Positions 25,775-28,556 of a DNA stretch of 28,556 nt are shown here, one piece after another. The translations under genes were made by a program, and so were the position numbers. Within the stretch, counting starts at the first letter, position 1. Every line of letters begins with the position of its first letter. The DNA comes from Chara braunii (lineage: Eukaryota > Streptophyta > Charophyceae > Charales > Characeae): the NCBI GenBank assembly GCA_003427395.1, contig BFEA01000160.1:2224678-2253233 (forward strand), written 5' to 3'. Below the pieces are notes generated by a model. That model searched no databases and was not told the DNA's origin. It worked only from the letters and a program-made list of their open reading frames with translations.

Positions 25775-25863
25775 TGCGTAAGCAGTCTCTTTAATAGCTT
25801 TGCATCAGCCGAGGGAAGTGTCTGTCCAGCCGTGCTCTAACCACTGAGCTACGTCAACTGGGC
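25775..25863 (-). repeat. tRNA-derived SINE, internally deleted form
   Basis: On the minus strand CCCAGTTGACGTAGCTCAGT and GGTTAGAGCACGG run directly into CTGGACAGACACTTCCC, CGGCTGATGCA and ACGCACCACC. Compared with the copy at 22267, the segment between GCACCGG and the body GCACGG (the whole B-box half) is missing, and the GCAC(C)GG word at both borders has collapsed to one. Confidence 0.75.
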
Positions 25864-26372
25864 CCTCATGGACATTCTACAAGAAGAGGAAAATAGTGGA
25901 GATGATTCCTTGCAGCAAGCCAGACAACTACAAGAATGCAGAAAAAACTATTGACATCCAACCATCACGAGGTGGGAAATGTATTTTGGTTCTTGTGAGC
26001 CTTGTACATGGAATCGATATTAGAATGGGCGCTGGAGTTTCCTTGGGGATAGAGGGTGTTTTTTCCCCTCCCTTCCCCTCTTCTTGTGGAAATAGTAGGC
26101 GCTGAAACGTGTATAGGGTTTTCTCAATCTTATGATTTCCTGATTTTTCAGTATGTTCTTGAGAGAGGTTGAGTGCGAGAAGTAAATGGTGGGATATCAG
26201 GCGTCCTACTGGCGAGGGGGCTAGCTCGTAGGATGGAAATAGGGCACAGCAGCAGCGGAGATGGTGGCTATGCTGCAGTAAATCTTGCCGGAGTGAGGTA
26301 AAAAGGATTGTTGGGGGGGTTCTGAGTTGTTCGTTCTTAGCTGAAGCCAGGTAATGGCCCTGGTATCTCAAA
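25864..26372 (+). repeat. Dispersed element ending in GAAGCC hairpin
   Basis: Only the 3' end is recognisable: TTCTTAGCTGAAGCC, hairpin CCAGG (26347-26351)/CCTGG (26359-26363) and GTATCTCAAA (26363-26372), as at 21735 and 27411. No coding or repeat match was found in the body, so the 5' limit is unknown. Confidence 0.5.
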
Positions 26373-26469
26373 AAAGGAGGGAAGAGGGGGGAGCTAGAAC
26401 TGGAGGATGGAAGGTAGTAAGGGGGCTCTCAACAGAGGAAGGTTGTTTGTTAAGGTAAGTAGGTTAGAA

Positions 26470-26770
26470 GGACGATGCTGGGATGACACAGGCCGGTGCT
26501 GGATCTTGTGCTCTGTGACCTAGGGGGAGCTTGAGTCCTGTGGAGTTATGCCGAGTGTGGAAGGCATAACCAGACCGTTCGACGTAGCCGACGTCGGGGT
26601 ATTAACCTTGTAAGTTGTGTCAGGGCTTGCCGCTAAGGGAAATGTCGAGGGAGGAAGGCACTTCCTGTTCGTCAGAACTAGATTGGTCAGTATTGGGGAA
26701 GGTTGTGGTGCCCTGTTACCCTAGCAGAAGGGGGTATGAGATCAAGTGAGTTCAGAGTACGAGAACTGAA
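26470..26770 (+). repeat. Degenerate dimeric GACGCTGG-type repeat
   Basis: GACGATGCTGGGATGACACA, GGCCGGTGCTGG and CTCTGTGACCTAG (first half, 26472-26545), then GGTCAGTATTGGGG and GCCCTGTTACCCTAGCAG (second half, about 26685-26735). It is clearly more diverged than the other dimers. Confidence 0.5.
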
Positions 26771-26916
26771 AGCCTGGACCGACGTTCTGTCTGTTGAGGG
26801 GGGAGTTTTGGATAGTAGGCAGTTTCAGTTTTGACCCCCCGCTCTCATATTTTTCCAAGCCTTTTCAGATTTTTCTGAATTTTAGCCTATCTAATGAGGA
26901 AAGTCTGGAGAATGCC

Positions 26917-27440
26917 TTAGGATTCTGGGCACCTCTTGCAACTCATTTTAGGTTTTTTTAATGCTGTTATGTTCATGGGTCTGCGGTTTTTCGATGCTAG
27001 AACGACGCTGGCCGGAGCTGGGGGGTTGCCCTGTGACCTGTTGATAGCAGGAGCGTGAGGCCTGGTAGAGAGATCTGGGGATGCCTTGGGCCGGGCATTC
27101 CAAGGGAAAACCAAGGGTTGCTATCGGTACAATGCTGGCCGGAGTTGGGGTGAGTTGTGTTGCCCTGTAACCTAGCAGGATGGGGGCATGAGGCCTGGGA
27201 AAGCTCGGCAGGGAATAAGATAGTGTCAGAGAATTTTAGAATGTTTTGTTGGGGATTCCAGGAGTTCTGAGCATTCAAAGGGCTTCTGTGGCTTTCCGTT
27301 TTGACTTAGTAAGTGCTGCTTGAGTAGCCTAGCAATAGGTTAGCAGTTATCCATGCTTTCCCTAAAATTTTCTAGAATCTTTTTCGTAGTTCTCAGATTG
27401 TTCTTAGCCGAAGCCAGGTCATGGCCCTGGTATTTCAAAT
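26917..27440 (+). repeat. Dimeric repeat with terminal hairpin, copy 2
   Basis: It parallels 21306-21765 along its length: GGATTCTGGG, TTCGATGCTAGAACGACGC, AGAGATCTGGGGATGC, a second half to GGAAAGCTC, then GAAGCC with the hairpin CCAGG (27414-27418)/CCTGG (27426-27430) and GTATTTCAAA. The short tandem tail is not expanded here. A LINE-type tail follows 20 bases later. Confidence 0.7.
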
Positions 27441-27458
27441 CATTTGTATAATTCTATA

Positions 27459-27544
27459 TGGGACGCTGGGCCCGGTTTCAGCACGTGTTGCTCCCCACGA
27501 ATAGACTGGAGCATTTGTCCCAAAAAAAAAAAGAAAAAAAAAAA
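27459..27544 (+). repeat. Orphan LINE-type 3' tail, copy 5
   Basis: GGGACGCTGGGCCC. Hairpin 1 pairs GCTGGG (27465-27470) with TTCAGC (27477-27482) through four Watson-Crick and two G-U pairs. GCTCCCCACGAATAGACTGG and AGC follow, then an A-rich end with one G (27522-27544). The hairpin 2 block is absent, as in LINE C. Confidence 0.75.
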
Positions 27545-28556
27545 GAGGTGGGAAATGTAATGGGAGTCTCTGCTCCTGCCAGCACCCCCCATCACACACA
27601 CCCGCACCCGATGTTTTTTACCATCCAAATAAGAGCAATACAATAAAAATGTCAATGCCTACGCTCTCTGGGCAGTGGCCACACCAACATCGTATCCAAT
27701 GTTGGTCCTACTGTCTGGTGCCCAGGGCCCAGCCTACAGTACTCAGCCTACCTTGCCTATCTACGTTCAGGCAACAGGAGCACATCAAAGTTGAGGACCA
27801 ATGACGTACGTGACATCATCACCAATGCAGACCGCCAGCATACACCAGGCACGTCATCTCAAATCTTGTTTTTTGTTCTCGGAAAAAAAAAAAAAAAAAA
27901 AAAGAGCGAGAGAAGCTCTCATTCACTCCAGCAAAGCAATCCCCATCTTTTCTGGAAACAGATTTAGGAAACCTGGAATCAGAGAGGGAAACCCACATAG
28001 TGGACTCAGCTCTGTTTTGAAGTTTAAAGTTTTAACCATGGGTACTTCTTAATCTTGTGCCCATTAACAAGCCACAATTTTCCGAAATGTACAGGCCACT
28101 CCAGGAGCGCCCAAATTTATCCGGCTAGAACGTTTCTCCTCTTTTTTTTTTTTTGCGGCCGATAACTGGGCCAAGTACTGCTGGTTTAAAAAATAAAATA
28201 AGAAAGGAAACCTGGAATCAGAGAGGGAAACCCGCTTGAAGAACATGGGAAATCATTGGGCAATGGGGGTATGGATTTGGCCATAAAATGAGGACATCAC
28301 AGCCCTGGCTCTTGCAAACGGTTCAGGAGAAGCGGCAATCTGGCTGCCTCCCTAACCCCTGATCCCACCAAGCCACACGGATAGTGATAAGGTAGGGGGG
28401 AAATGAATCCCCCTTAAACCACCAGTACCTTGCCCTGCTTGGAAAATTCGACGTGGCCGTTAACGCGCCGCGTCGGGCGGGGTACCCACCGACCGGCGAC
28501 CGGTAGTCCCAAAAAACGGGCGCGAAAAAAAAAAAAAAAAAAAAAAAACGGCTCCG
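27545..28556. other. Non-coding end of window with poly(A) runs and a direct repeat
   Basis: A21 at 27883-27903, poly-T near 28142-28154 and A24 at 28525-28548 suggest further retrotransposed ends. AGGAAACCTGGAATCAGAGA plus GGGAAACCC is repeated exactly at 27966-27994 and 28205-28233. No coding frame or known domain was recognised. Confidence 0.5.

Overview
This is a eukaryotic, repeat-dominated window with no convincing intact host gene. Nearly all recognisable protein sequence belongs to decayed non-LTR retrotransposons (LINEs) with an L1-like layout: APE endonuclease, reverse transcriptase (RT), long C-terminal region with a CxxC...HC..C knuckle. They have poly(A) ends, 5' truncations, stops, frameshifts and nesting. 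The rest is short truncated LINE/SINE copies, tRNA-like SINE heads, miniature inverted-repeat elements, satellites and microsatellites. Nothing looks prokaryotic. The organism cannot be fixed from the sequence. A large repeat-rich genome is implied; a charophyte alga such as Chara is a weak guess, and an invertebrate or early vertebrate is not excluded.

Layout. 1-509: GC-rich flank. 510-1672 and 4209-6765 (+): LINE A, with its own poly(A), split by LINE B (1673-4208, minus strand, 5'-truncated) exactly inside the first RT block. 6766-11212 (+): LINE C, broken, with its catalytic Asp replaced by Asn. 11213-17277: short repeats, orphan LINE 3' tails (12853, 13087), a degenerate tandem array (13580-14040), three minus-strand tRNA-like heads (14340-15070), pyrimidine tracts and five small inverted-repeat elements. 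17278-19028 (minus): LINE D, 5'-truncated. 19029-21847: hairpin, trinucleotide microsatellites and dimeric repeat units. 22040-23470: dispersed repeats, a tRNA-headed SINE and a three-copy satellite. 23818-24290: a coding-like relic of unknown identity, running into a CAA microsatellite. 24890-27545: more tails, SINEs and dimeric units. 27545-28556: poly(A) stretches and a split direct repeat.

The most interesting signal is a structured 3' tail. Three LINE 3' ends (B, C, D) and five orphan copies share a roughly 100-150 bp module ending in poly(A) or A-rich sequence. Its first hairpin remains foldable, wholly or in part, in all eight copies although the stem bases differ. A second hairpin keeps its loop while its stem changes on both sides, and a third upstream hairpin behaves the same way. 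LINE A, whose ORF2 C-terminus resembles that of LINE B, carries an unrelated tail, so the tail looks like an exchangeable module, plausibly the RNA handle recognised by the retrotransposition machinery. A second, unrelated repeat family (21735, 26341, 27408) has its own covarying terminal hairpin. All similarities were judged by eye; no alignment or database search was run.
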